DNA of 5,087 bases from an uncultured Alphaproteobacteria bacterium (GTDB taxonomy: Bacteria; Pseudomonadota; Alphaproteobacteria; Rhizobiales; Beijerinckiaceae): positions 1 through 5,087 of the forward strand of contig CALCZO010000161.1 of NCBI GenBank assembly GCA_937903315.1, written 5' to 3'. Positions 1 to 5,087 of this stretch are shown piece by piece. A program made the position numbers and the translations under genes. Within the stretch, counting starts at the first letter, position 1. The number at the start of each line of letters is the position of its first letter. The notes below the pieces were generated by a model that saw nothing but the letters and a program-made list of their open reading frames with translations, made no database searches and had not been told where the DNA came from.

Positions 1-674
1 GGATCGACACCTTCGTGTTCGATCTCGACAACACGCTCTATCCGCCGCATGCCGACCTGTGGCCGAAGATCGACCACCGGATCACGGTGTTCATTGCCGA
101 TCTGTTCGGCATCGATGGCCTGTCGGCCCGCGCGCTGCAGAAGCACTATTACAAGCGCTTCGGCACCAGCCTGAACGGGCTGATGGCCGAGCATCCCGGG
201 GCGGTCGATTCCGCCCGCTTCCTCGATTTCGTCCATGATATCGACCGCACCACGCTGATGGTCGATGCGCCGCTCGCCGCCGCGATCGAGCAGCTTCCCG
301 GCCGGCGGCTGGTGTTCACCAACGGCTCACGCGGGCACGCGGAAAAGACAATGCTGGCGCTCGGCATCGCCCATCTGTTCGACGATGTGTTCGACATCGT
401 TGCCGGCGGCTTTGCACCCAAGCCGCAGCGTCCGACCTATCTGAAATTCTTCGCCGACCATGGCGTCGAACCATCACGGGCCGTGATGTTCGAGGACATC
501 GCGGTCAATCTGGAAACGGCGAAAGCGCTGGGCATGGCGACGGTTCTGGTCGTGCCCAAGGCCGGCAACGGCGATCATCGCGAGCCATGGGAGATCACCC
601 ACCGGCGACCCGATTATGTCGATCACGTCACCGATGATCTCGCCGGGTTCCTGACGCGGATGGTGCCGGCCTGA
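1..674 (+). CDS. HAD-superfamily pyrimidine 5'-nucleotidase, 5' end missing
   Basis: Cytosolic HAD-superfamily hydrolase of the pyrimidine 5'-nucleotidase type (Sdt1/SSM1-like), expected to dephosphorylate pyrimidine nucleoside monophosphates; exact substrate is inferred. The reading frame is open to the left edge, with the first full codon at 3, so the gene starts outside the window. The GTG at 15 lies inside the conserved first motif and is not the start. Counting from the codon at 3, all four HAD motifs are present: motif I FDLDNTLY with nucleophile D7 and acid/base D9; motif II FTNG with T106; motif III K140 in a KPQRPTY stretch; motif IV FEDIAVN with E164/D165. The segment between motifs I and II (about 20-90) is the helical cap. 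Probably only 10-20 residues are missing. In related Alphaproteobacteria a HAD nucleotidase of this kind commonly sits beside dapD (from memory). Family call is firm; substrate is less so. Confidence 0.88.
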   Translation, partial: IDTFVFDLDNTLYPPHADLWPKIDHRITVFIADLFGIDGLSARALQKHYYKRFGTSLNGLMAEHPGAVDSARFLDFVHDIDRTTLMVDAPLAAAIEQLPGRRLVFTNGSRGHAEKTMLALGIAHLFDDVFDIVAGGFAPKPQRPTYLKFFADHGVEPSRAVMFEDIAVNLETAKALGMATVLVVPKAGNGDHREPWEITHRRPDYVDHVTDDLAGFLTRMVPA

Positions 675-690
675 GGCAGAGCGCCGCGAC

Positions 691-707
691 CGGCAGGCCC
701 CTTGCCG
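691..707 (+). terminator. weak hairpin after the nucleotidase gene, possible terminator
   Basis: A 7-bp stem (CGGCAGG paired with CTTGCCG, one G-T wobble) closes a 3-nt CCC loop, 17 nt after the nucleotidase stop codon. It could end or pause transcription before dapD. No clean run of T follows, only CTTGACTT, so it does not qualify as a standard intrinsic terminator. It may be chance in GC-rich DNA. Confidence 0.25.
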
Positions 708-708
708 C

Positions 709-714
709 TTGACT
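709..714 (+). promoter_or_regulatory. possible -35 element for dapD-dapE
   Basis: TTGACT, preceded by C, resembles the CTTGAC -35 element of alphaproteobacterial housekeeping promoters and lies 62 nt upstream of the dapD start in the only sizeable gap ahead of the dap genes. At 16-18 nt downstream I see only GCCAAA/CCAAAA-type sequence, a poor -10 match. The rest of the 675-776 gap holds the hairpin and the ribosome binding site and nothing else I recognise. Confidence 0.2.
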
Positions 715-766
715 TGTCCCTGCGGTTTCTGGCCAAAAGGCGGCTTGATTGTTTTGTTGCGACAGC

Positions 767-770
767 AGGA
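767..770 (+). promoter_or_regulatory. ribosome binding site of dapD
   Basis: AGGA ends 6 nt before the ATG at 777. It fixes the dapD start there: a TTG at 702 is in frame and open, but has no comparable site, and the extra 25 residues look like translated intergenic DNA. Confidence 0.7.
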
Positions 771-776
771 TCCGCC

Positions 777-1646
777 ATGAGCTTTGCCGCCCTCCAGACC
801 ACCCTCGAGAAGGCCTGGGATGACCGCGCCGCCATTTCCTCCGCCACGAAGGGCGAGGTGCGCGATGCGGTCGAGACCGCACTTGCGGCGCTCGATGCGG
901 GCACCTTGCGTGTGGCTGAGAAAATCCCCGGCAAGACCGGGCGCGAGAGCTGGCAGGTCAACCAGTGGCTGAAGAAGGCCGTGCTGCTGTCGTTCCGCCT
1001 CAACGACATGGCGATCGTCCCGTTCGGCGCGCATGACCACGGCGGCACGCATTACGGCTGGGACAAGGTAGCACTGAAGACCCAGGGCTGGAGCGCGGCC
1101 GATTTCACCGCCGCCGGCTTCCGCGTCGTCCCCGGCGCGATCGTCCGCCGCTCGGCCTTCATTGCAAAAAACGTCGTGCTGATGCCGTCGTTCGTCAATC
1201 TCGGCGCCTATGTCGACGAGGCGACGATGGTCGACACCTGGGCAACCGTCGGCTCCTGCGCGCAGATCGGCAAGAATGTCCATCTGTCGGGCGGCGTCGG
1301 CATCGGCGGCGTTCTGGAGCCGCTGCAGGCCAATCCGACGATCATCGAGGACAACTGCTTTGTTGGCGCGCGTTCGGAAGTGGTCGAAGGCGTCATCGTC
1401 GGCGAAGGCTCGGTGATCGCGATGGGCGTGTTCATTTCGGCCTCGACCAAGATCGTCGACCGGGCGACCGGCACGGTTCACGTCGGCTATGTGCCGCCCT
1501 ATTCGGTGGTCGTTTCGGGCAACCTGCCCGGTAAGCCGCTGCCCGACGGCACGCCCGGCCCCTCGACCTATTGCGCGGTGATCGTGAAAACCGTCGATGC
1601 GCAGACGCGCTCGAAGACCGGCATCAACGAGTTGCTGCGCGATTGA
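777..1646 (+). CDS. dapD: 2,3,4,5-tetrahydropyridine-2,6-dicarboxylate N-succinyltransferase
   Basis: Cytosolic enzyme that transfers succinyl from succinyl-CoA to tetrahydrodipicolinate, giving N-succinyl-2-amino-6-ketopimelate in the succinylase route to meso-diaminopimelate and lysine. The 289 residues compare with 274 in E. coli. Residues 1-100 form the helical N-terminal domain. About 118-250 is the left-handed beta-helix built from hexapeptide repeats, with the DapD hallmarks MPSFVNLGAYVDE (136-148), MVDTWATVGSCAQIG (151-165), HLSGGVGIGGVLEP (169-182) and FVGARSEVVEGV (195-206). The C-terminal part (about 250-289) carries the residues that normally cover the CoA site. Family members are trimers. 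The ATG at 777 is chosen because AGGA lies 6 nt upstream and MSFAAL is a typical DapD beginning. dapE follows after 51 nt on the same strand, so the two probably form one transcript. Nothing is missing or broken. Confidence 0.97.
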   Translation: MSFAALQTTLEKAWDDRAAISSATKGEVRDAVETALAALDAGTLRVAEKIPGKTGRESWQVNQWLKKAVLLSFRLNDMAIVPFGAHDHGGTHYGWDKVALKTQGWSAADFTAAGFRVVPGAIVRRSAFIAKNVVLMPSFVNLGAYVDEATMVDTWATVGSCAQIGKNVHLSGGVGIGGVLEPLQANPTIIEDNCFVGARSEVVEGVIVGEGSVIAMGVFISASTKIVDRATGTVHVGYVPPYSVVVSGNLPGKPLPDGTPGPSTYCAVIVKTVDAQTRSKTGINELLRD

Positions 1647-1651
1647 GGCTT

Positions 1652-1673
1652 GGGTCTAGGCGCTGCCAGACCC
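1652..1673 (+). repeat. inverted repeat in the dapD-dapE spacer
   Basis: GGGTCT (1652-1657) and AGACCC (1668-1673) form a perfect 6-bp stem with a 10-nt loop, starting 6 nt after the dapD stop and ending 24 nt before the dapE start. No T run follows, so it is not a clear terminator. It could be a pausing or mRNA-processing element between the two cistrons, or chance. Confidence 0.35.
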
Positions 1674-1686
1674 GACCATGACGGGC

Positions 1687-1691
1687 GGGAG
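1687..1691 (+). promoter_or_regulatory. ribosome binding site of dapE
   Basis: GGGAG ends 6 nt before the ATG at 1698 and selects that start over the in-frame TTG at 1650. The ATG at 1678 is closer to dapD but out of frame. Confidence 0.7.
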
Positions 1692-1697
1692 ATCAAC

Positions 1698-2864
1698 ATG
1701 CCAACCGGAGTCCTCGACCCCGTCGCGCTGACGCAGGCGCTGATCCGCTGCCCGTCGGTCACGCCCGTGGAGGGCGGCGCGTTGACGCTGCTCGCCGATG
1801 TGCTGGCGAAAGCCGGGTTCGAGGTGCATCGGCCGGTGTTTTCCGCCCCCGGCACGCCCGACATCGAGAACCTCTACGCGCGGATCGGATCGGGCCGTCC
1901 CTGCCTTGTCTTTGCCGGACACACCGACGTCGTGCCGCCGGGCGAGGCCGCGCAGTGGCAGGACCCGCCGTTCTCCGCCACGATCCGCGAGGGGATGCTG
2001 TACGGGCGCGGCGCCTGCGACATGAAGGCCGGCGTCGCCGCATCGGTTGCGGCAGCGGTCAATCACATCACCGCCCACGGCCTTGCGCGCGGCTCGATCG
2101 CCGTCCTGATCACCGGCGACGAGGAAGGCCCGGCCATCAACGGCATGGTGAAGCTGCTCGACTGGGCCCGCGCGCGCGGCGAGGTCTTCGACGCCTGCGT
2201 GCTGGGCGAGCCGACCAACCCCAACGAGATGGGCGAGATGATGAAGATCGGTCGCCGCGGCTCGCTGACCGGGCGACTGGTGGTGCATGGCCGGCAGGGG
2301 CATGTCGGCTATCCGCATCTGGCGCTGAACCCGATCCCCTCGCTGATCCGGCTGCTGGCCGCGCTGACCGAGACGCCGATCGACGGCGGGACGCCGTATT
2401 TCGATGCCTCGACGCTGGCGGTGACCACGGTGGATACCGGCAATGTCGCGACCAACGTCATTCCCGGCGAGACGCGCGCTGTCTTCAACATCCGGTTCAA
2501 CGACCTTTGGACACCGGAGACACTGGCGGGCGAGGTGCGGCGGCGGCTCGACAGCGCGGGAGCCGAAGCGCCGTTCACGCTGACGTTCGATCCGACCAAT
2601 TCGGTGTCGTTCCTGACCGAGCCGGGGCCGTTCGTCGATCTCGTCCGTGCCGCCGTTCAGGCGGAAACCGGTCGCAGCCCGGCGCTCTCGACCTCGGGTG
2701 GCACCTCGGATGCGCGGTTCATCCAGGCCTATTGCCCGGTGATCGAATTCGGCGTCGTCGGCAGGACCATGCATGCAACCGACGAATGCGTGGCGGTGAC
2801 CGACATCGAGACGCTGACGCGCATCTACAGCCGGATCATCGCGGCGTTTGTGGCCGGCCGCTGA
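1698..2864 (+). CDS. dapE: succinyl-diaminopimelate desuccinylase
   Basis: Di-zinc M20-family amidohydrolase that cleaves N-succinyl-LL-2,6-diaminopimelate to LL-diaminopimelate and succinate, two steps after DapD. It has 388 residues; E. coli DapE has 375. Metal and catalytic positions are all visible: H75 and D77 in AGHTDVVPPGE, bridging D108 in GACDMKAG, catalytic E142 with ligand E143 in TGDEEGPAING, E171 in LGEPTN, and H359 in TMHATDE. The inserted dimerisation domain spans about 185-300 and includes H202 in HGRQGHVGYPH and the NVIPGE turn at 253-258. The SGGTSDARF stretch (333-341) is also typical. The start at 1698 is set by GGGAG 6 nt upstream. It is probably co-transcribed with dapD. 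The intervening aminotransferase (ArgD/DapC) is not in the window. The stop codon abuts that of the convergent rmuC. Confidence 0.97.
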   Translation: MPTGVLDPVALTQALIRCPSVTPVEGGALTLLADVLAKAGFEVHRPVFSAPGTPDIENLYARIGSGRPCLVFAGHTDVVPPGEAAQWQDPPFSATIREGMLYGRGACDMKAGVAASVAAAVNHITAHGLARGSIAVLITGDEEGPAINGMVKLLDWARARGEVFDACVLGEPTNPNEMGEMMKIGRRGSLTGRLVVHGRQGHVGYPHLALNPIPSLIRLLAALTETPIDGGTPYFDASTLAVTTVDTGNVATNVIPGETRAVFNIRFNDLWTPETLAGEVRRRLDSAGAEAPFTLTFDPTNSVSFLTEPGPFVDLVRAAVQAETGRSPALSTSGGTSDARFIQAYCPVIEFGVVGRTMHATDECVAVTDIETLTRIYSRIIAAFVAGR

Positions 2865-2870
2865 TCAGCG
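2859..2870. repeat. 12-bp perfect palindrome at the dapE/rmuC stop junction
   Basis: CGCTGATCAGCG is its own reverse complement, centred exactly between the last base of dapE and the last base of rmuC. It consists of the final Arg codon plus TGA of dapE and the same CGC TGA of rmuC on the other strand. GCGGCG (2841-2846) and CGCCGC (2871-2876) form a further 6-bp pair around it, with a 12-nt one-sided bulge. A hairpin here could mark 3' ends for both transcripts, but neither side has a T run. Confidence 0.5.
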
Positions 2871-4115
2871 CGCCGCACGGCGGAGCAGCGGCGAGGGCAG
2901 GACATCGGAGGGCAGCGGCAGTCTCGGCTCGGCCGTCTCGGCCGCCCGCGCCGGCGCTTGCGGGGCGACGGCAGGCCGCGCGGCGTCCGCCTGATCCTCG
3001 AACTCCAGCGCCTCGATCCGCTCGCCGCGCTTGGCAATCTTCTCGGACGAGACCATCACACCGGCAACATCCTCCTGCGCCTGCCGGAAATGCGTCTCCA
3101 GCTTGCCGGTCCGCTCCTGAAGACGGCGGACATCCTCAATCAGCCGCGCCACTTCGGTCTGGATGACGCGGGCCTGATCACGCATCCGCGCATCGCGCAC
3201 GATCGCCTGCATCACCTGGATCGCCATCATCAGCAGCGAGGGCGAGACAATCAGCACCCGGGCCTTGTGGGCGCGCTGCACCAGGTCCTCGAAATGCTCG
3301 CAGAGATCGGCATAGAGCGCTTCGGAGGGGACAAACAGCAGCGCCAGCTCCTGCGTCTCGCCGGCGATCAGGTACTTTTCGGCGATGTCCCTGATGTGCA
3401 GGCCGACATCGGTCTTGACACGACGCTCGGCGGCCAGCCGTGCCTCGTCGCTGGCCGCATTGCGCAGGGCGGAGAAGGATTCAAGCGGGAACTTGGCATC
3501 GATCACCAGCGGGCGATTGTCGCCGGGCAGGTGGATGACGCAATCGGGCCGCGTGCGGTTGGACAGGGTGTGCTGGAAGGCAAAGGCCGATCCGGGCAGA
3601 CCATCGCGGACGATCGCCTCCATCCGGCCCTGCCCATAGGCGCCGCGCGCCTGCTTGTTGGACAGCATGTCCTTCAGCCCCAGCACCTCGGAGGTGAGGC
3701 CGGCGAGGTTGGACTGCGCCGCATCGATCACCGCGAGGCGCTCGTTGAGCTTCTGGAGGTTCTCGACCGTCCGGTCCGCCTGCTGGCTCAGGCCCTGACC
3801 GACGCTGACCCGCACCGTGTCGAGCCGCTCGGTGACGACGCGGGCAAGATCGTTCTGGCGCGTGCCCAGCACCTCGGTGAAGGTCTGGATACGGCCGGTC
3901 ATCTCGGCCTGCAGCTGGTTGAGCGCGGCGATCTTGTCGTCCATCTCGCGCGCCCGCTCGGCGGCAGCCGCCGCTTCCAGCGCCCGGTCGCGGCCGCCCC
4001 GCGCATGGAGGACGACGAGAGTCGCGAGCAGCACGAGCGCGGCAAGCGCGCCGTAGACCAGCGCGTCCTGAAGCGTCACGACATGGCCGGAGATGATGAT
4101 CAGCGGGTCCTGCAT
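2865..4115 (-). CDS. rmuC: RmuC-family DNA recombination protein
   Basis: RmuC-type protein, predicted to be a membrane-anchored nuclease-like factor that limits rearrangement at repeats; the E. coli gene was named for a role in suppressing inversion between short inverted repeats. It has 416 residues; E. coli RmuC has about 475. In order: one N-terminal transmembrane segment (about 18-36), a charged, Ala/Glu/Gln-rich coiled coil (about 40-150), then the RmuC domain (about 150-370). That domain shows GAYGQGRMEAI (158-168), RPDCVIHLPG (189-198) and LVIDAKFPLESF (203-214), whose D206-x-K208 fits the PD-(D/E)xK-like core, and LLFVPSEALYADL (259-271). Residues about 371-416 are a Pro/Ala-rich tail. 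An in-frame TAG four codons upstream (4127-4125) makes ATG 4115 the furthest possible start. The gene diverges from def and has a LexA-box-like operator 26 nt upstream. Molecular activity remains inferred. Confidence 0.93.
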   Translation of the reverse strand: MQDPLIIISGHVVTLQDALVYGALAALVLLATLVVLHARGGRDRALEAAAAAERAREMDDKIAALNQLQAEMTGRIQTFTEVLGTRQNDLARVVTERLDTVRVSVGQGLSQQADRTVENLQKLNERLAVIDAAQSNLAGLTSEVLGLKDMLSNKQARGAYGQGRMEAIVRDGLPGSAFAFQHTLSNRTRPDCVIHLPGDNRPLVIDAKFPLESFSALRNAASDEARLAAERRVKTDVGLHIRDIAEKYLIAGETQELALLFVPSEALYADLCEHFEDLVQRAHKARVLIVSPSLLMMAIQVMQAIVRDARMRDQARVIQTEVARLIEDVRRLQERTGKLETHFRQAQEDVAGVMVSSEKIAKRGERIEALEFEDQADAARPAVAPQAPARAAETAEPRLPLPSDVLPSPLLRRAAR

Positions 4116-4123
4116 TCCTCCTT
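4116..4123 (-). promoter_or_regulatory. strong but unusually close Shine-Dalgarno of rmuC
   Basis: On the minus strand AAGGAGGA runs directly into the ATG at 4115, leaving one base between AAGGAGG and the start, where 5-9 is usual. The in-frame TAG at 4127-4125 excludes an earlier start. The next obvious alternative is GTG at codon 13, which has no good site of its own. Confidence 0.6.
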
Positions 4124-4141
4124 GCTAGCGCGATTCGCCAC

Positions 4142-4156
4142 GAACGAAAATAGAAC
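4142..4156 (-). promoter_or_regulatory. putative LexA (SOS) operator upstream of rmuC
   Basis: On the rmuC strand the site reads GTTCTATTTTCGTTC, an exact GTTC-N7-GTTC direct repeat with a T-rich spacer. This is the known operator form of alphaproteobacterial LexA, unlike the CTG-N10-CAG palindrome of E. coli. It ends 26 nt before the rmuC ATG, a position where a repressor would block initiation or early elongation. A third half-site at the same spacing is absent on either side. What is seen is the motif; LexA binding is inferred. Confidence 0.6.
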
Positions 4157-4159
4157 GCA

Positions 4160-4188
4160 TTGACCCCTGCCGACGAGGCGACTAAGGA
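4160..4188 (+). promoter_or_regulatory. possible promoter of def-fmt
   Basis: TTGACC (4160-4165) is a good -35 match. With 17 nt spacing it is followed by TAAGGA (4183-4188), a weak -10. The predicted start of transcription would lie about 25-30 nt before def. The -35 begins 4 nt beyond the edge of the putative LexA box. No convincing -35/-10 pair is seen for rmuC on the other strand, beyond the T-rich centre of the operator itself. Confidence 0.35.
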
Positions 4189-4220
4189 ACCCCGGTATTT
4201 TCGAGCAAAAGGGCCGCTCC

Positions 4221-4736
4221 ATGTCCATCCGTCCGCTGGTCATCCTGCCCGATGCGCAGTTGCGCAAGGTGTCGGAACCTGTCCGCGCCATCGATTCGGG
4301 ACTGCGCCGACTGGCCGACGACATGCTCGAGACGATGTACGACGCCCCCGGCATCGGGCTGGCGGCGATCCAGATCGGCGAGCCGGTCCGGCTGATCACC
4401 ATCGACCTGTCGAAGAAGACCGACGAGGCCAAGGCGCCGCAGGTGTTCCTCAATCCCGAGATCGTGTGGTCATCGCCCGAAGCCGTCCCTTACGAGGAAG
4501 GCTGCCTGTCAATCCCCGAATACTACGCCGAGGTGACCCGTCCGGCGCGGGTCAAGGTGAGATACCGCAATCTCGACGGCAAGGATCAGGAAGTTCTGGC
4601 CGAGGGCCTGCTCGCCACCTGCCTCCAGCATGAGATCGACCATCTCAACGGCGTCCTGTTCATCGATCACCTGTCACGGCTGAAAAAGACCATGGTGATG
4701 AAGAAATTCGCCAAGCTCGCGCGCGAGCGGGCATGA
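4221..4736 (+). CDS. def: peptide deformylase
   Basis: Metal-dependent hydrolase that removes the formyl group from the N-terminal formyl-methionine of nascent proteins at the ribosome exit. It has 171 residues, close to E. coli Def (169). All three signature motifs are intact: GIGLAAIQ (44-51), EGCLS (93-97) with metal ligand C95, and QHEIDH (136-141) with ligands H137 and H141 and catalytic E138. The basic C-terminal stretch (about 153-171, KKTMVMKKFAKLARER) fits the helix that docks on the ribosome in this family. The start at 4221 has AAAAGGG ending 7 nt upstream, and MSIRPLVILPD is a usual beginning. It is followed after 31 nt by fmt, whose product adds the formyl group, and it diverges from rmuC over a 105-nt region. 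This looks like an active type 1 deformylase. Confidence 0.97.
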   Translation: MSIRPLVILPDAQLRKVSEPVRAIDSGLRRLADDMLETMYDAPGIGLAAIQIGEPVRLITIDLSKKTDEAKAPQVFLNPEIVWSSPEAVPYEEGCLSIPEYYAEVTRPARVKVRYRNLDGKDQEVLAEGLLATCLQHEIDHLNGVLFIDHLSRLKKTMVMKKFAKLARERA

Positions 4737-4767
4737 CGCCGGGGTCAGCCCGTCCGGAGACACTGCC

Positions 4768-5087
4768 ATGACCCTTCGCGTCATCTTCATGGGCACGCCG
4801 GAGTTCTCCGTTCCGGTACTGGGCGAGATCATCGGCCAGGGGCACGAGGTTGTCGCGGTCTATACCCGTCCGCCGGCACCGGCACGGCGCGGGATGGAGA
4901 TGCAGAAAAGCCCGGTCCACCGCACGGCGGATCAGTTCGGCCTCACGGTGGTTACGCCGAAATCACTGAAAAAGCCGGAGGCGCAGGCCGAGTTCGCAGC
5001 GCTGGACGCCGATGTCGCCGTCGTCGTCGCCTACGGGCTGATCCTGCCGCAGCCGGTGCTCGATGCGCCGCGCCACGGCTGCCTCAA
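4768..5087 (+). CDS. fmt: methionyl-tRNA formyltransferase, 3' end missing
   Basis: Transfers formyl from 10-formyltetrahydrofolate to initiator Met-tRNA. The first 106 codons are present and the frame runs off the right edge; the family is usually about 310-315 residues, so roughly two thirds is missing. The N-terminal Rossmann-like formyltransferase domain is clear: VIFMGTPEFSVPVL (5-18), the tRNA-contacting loop TRPPAPARRGMEMQKSPVH (33-51), VVVAYGLILP (85-94), and GCL (104-106) just before the expected catalytic Asn, whose codon is cut after AA. The loop is richer in Arg and lacks the E. coli-type RPAGRGKKL wording, as I recall for Hyphomicrobiales. ATG 4768 is chosen because GGAG ends 8 nt upstream and MTLRVIFMGTP is the family start. 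It lies 31 nt after def, almost certainly in one operon. Confidence 0.96.
   Translation, partial: MTLRVIFMGTPEFSVPVLGEIIGQGHEVVAVYTRPPAPARRGMEMQKSPVHRTADQFGLTVVTPKSLKKPEAQAEFAALDADVAVVVAYGLILPQPVLDAPRHGCL

Noticed and set aside
377..392. GTTC-N8-GTTC inside the nucleotidase gene, resembling a LexA box
   Set aside because: The spacing is 8 rather than 7, and it lies within coding sequence far from any start.
702..776. Upstream in-frame TTG start giving a 25-residue longer DapD
   Set aside because: No ribosome binding site, sequence unlike DapD N-termini, and the ATG at 777 has AGGA at good spacing.
474..1481. 335-codon open frame on the minus strand across the nucleotidase and dapD
   Set aside because: It is antisense to two genes with complete family motifs, is rich in Arg/Asp/His as expected from GC-rich shadow frames, and has no recognisable domain.
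1678..1731. 17-codon ATG-started frame overlapping the dapE start, possible leader peptide
   Set aside because: No Shine-Dalgarno in front of it and no suggestive codon content; likely chance.
1656..2774. 372-codon open frame on the minus strand opposite dapE
   Set aside because: Shadow of dapE: Arg/Gly/His-rich with no family motif, while dapE has all metal ligands.
1955..3166. 403-codon plus-strand frame overlapping dapE and the end of rmuC
   Set aside because: Extremely Arg/Ala-rich, no ribosome binding site, and it runs through two well-supported genes in other frames.
2958..4163. 401-codon plus-strand frame opposite rmuC
   Set aside because: The His/Asp/Gln/Gly-rich composition is typical of a frame antisense to Ala/Glu/Leu codons; it has no known domain and RmuC motifs are clear on the other strand.
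4660..4920. 86-codon minus-strand frame across the def-fmt junction
   Set aside because: It covers the C-terminus of def and the start of fmt, both firmly identified, and matches no family.

Overview
The window holds six protein-coding genes of conserved housekeeping families and almost no spare DNA. High GC content, strong G/C preference at third codon positions, and family sequence features (the DapD type, the Arg-rich loop of Fmt, a HAD pyrimidine nucleotidase upstream of dapD) point to an alphaproteobacterium, most likely of the Hyphomicrobiales (Rhizobiales). This placement is from remembered family likeness, not a database search. I see no mobile element, CRISPR array, tRNA, rRNA or foreign-looking segment.

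Layout. (1) 1-674 (+): the 3' part of a HAD-family pyrimidine 5'-nucleotidase, cut by the left edge. (2) 675-776: a short gap with a weak hairpin and a weak -35-like element. (3) 777-1646 (+) dapD and 1698-2864 (+) dapE: two enzymes of the succinylase branch of meso-diaminopimelate/lysine synthesis, 51 nt apart and probably co-transcribed. (4) 2865-4115 (-) rmuC, a membrane-anchored nuclease-like recombination protein, convergent with dapE with no bases between the two stop codons. (5) 4116-4220: a 105-nt divergent control region between rmuC and def. (6) 4221-4736 (+) def, peptide deformylase, and 4768-5087 (+) the start of fmt, methionyl-tRNA formyltransferase, cut by the right edge.

How they work together. 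DapD succinylates tetrahydrodipicolinate and DapE removes the succinyl group two steps later; the aminotransferase step between them is not encoded here. Fmt formylates initiator Met-tRNA and Def removes the formyl group from new proteins, so def-fmt encodes the two ends of the formylation cycle.

The most interesting signal is in the divergent region. Positions 4142-4156 read GAAC-N7-GAAC, which on the rmuC strand is GTTC-N7-GTTC, an exact match to the direct-repeat SOS operator bound by alphaproteobacterial LexA. It lies 26 nt upstream of the rmuC start and just outside the -35-like element of def. This suggests DNA-damage control of rmuC. Other points are an almost spacer-less Shine-Dalgarno at rmuC and a 12-bp perfect palindrome formed by the last codons and stops of dapE and rmuC. 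I found no evidence for a wholly new biological system.
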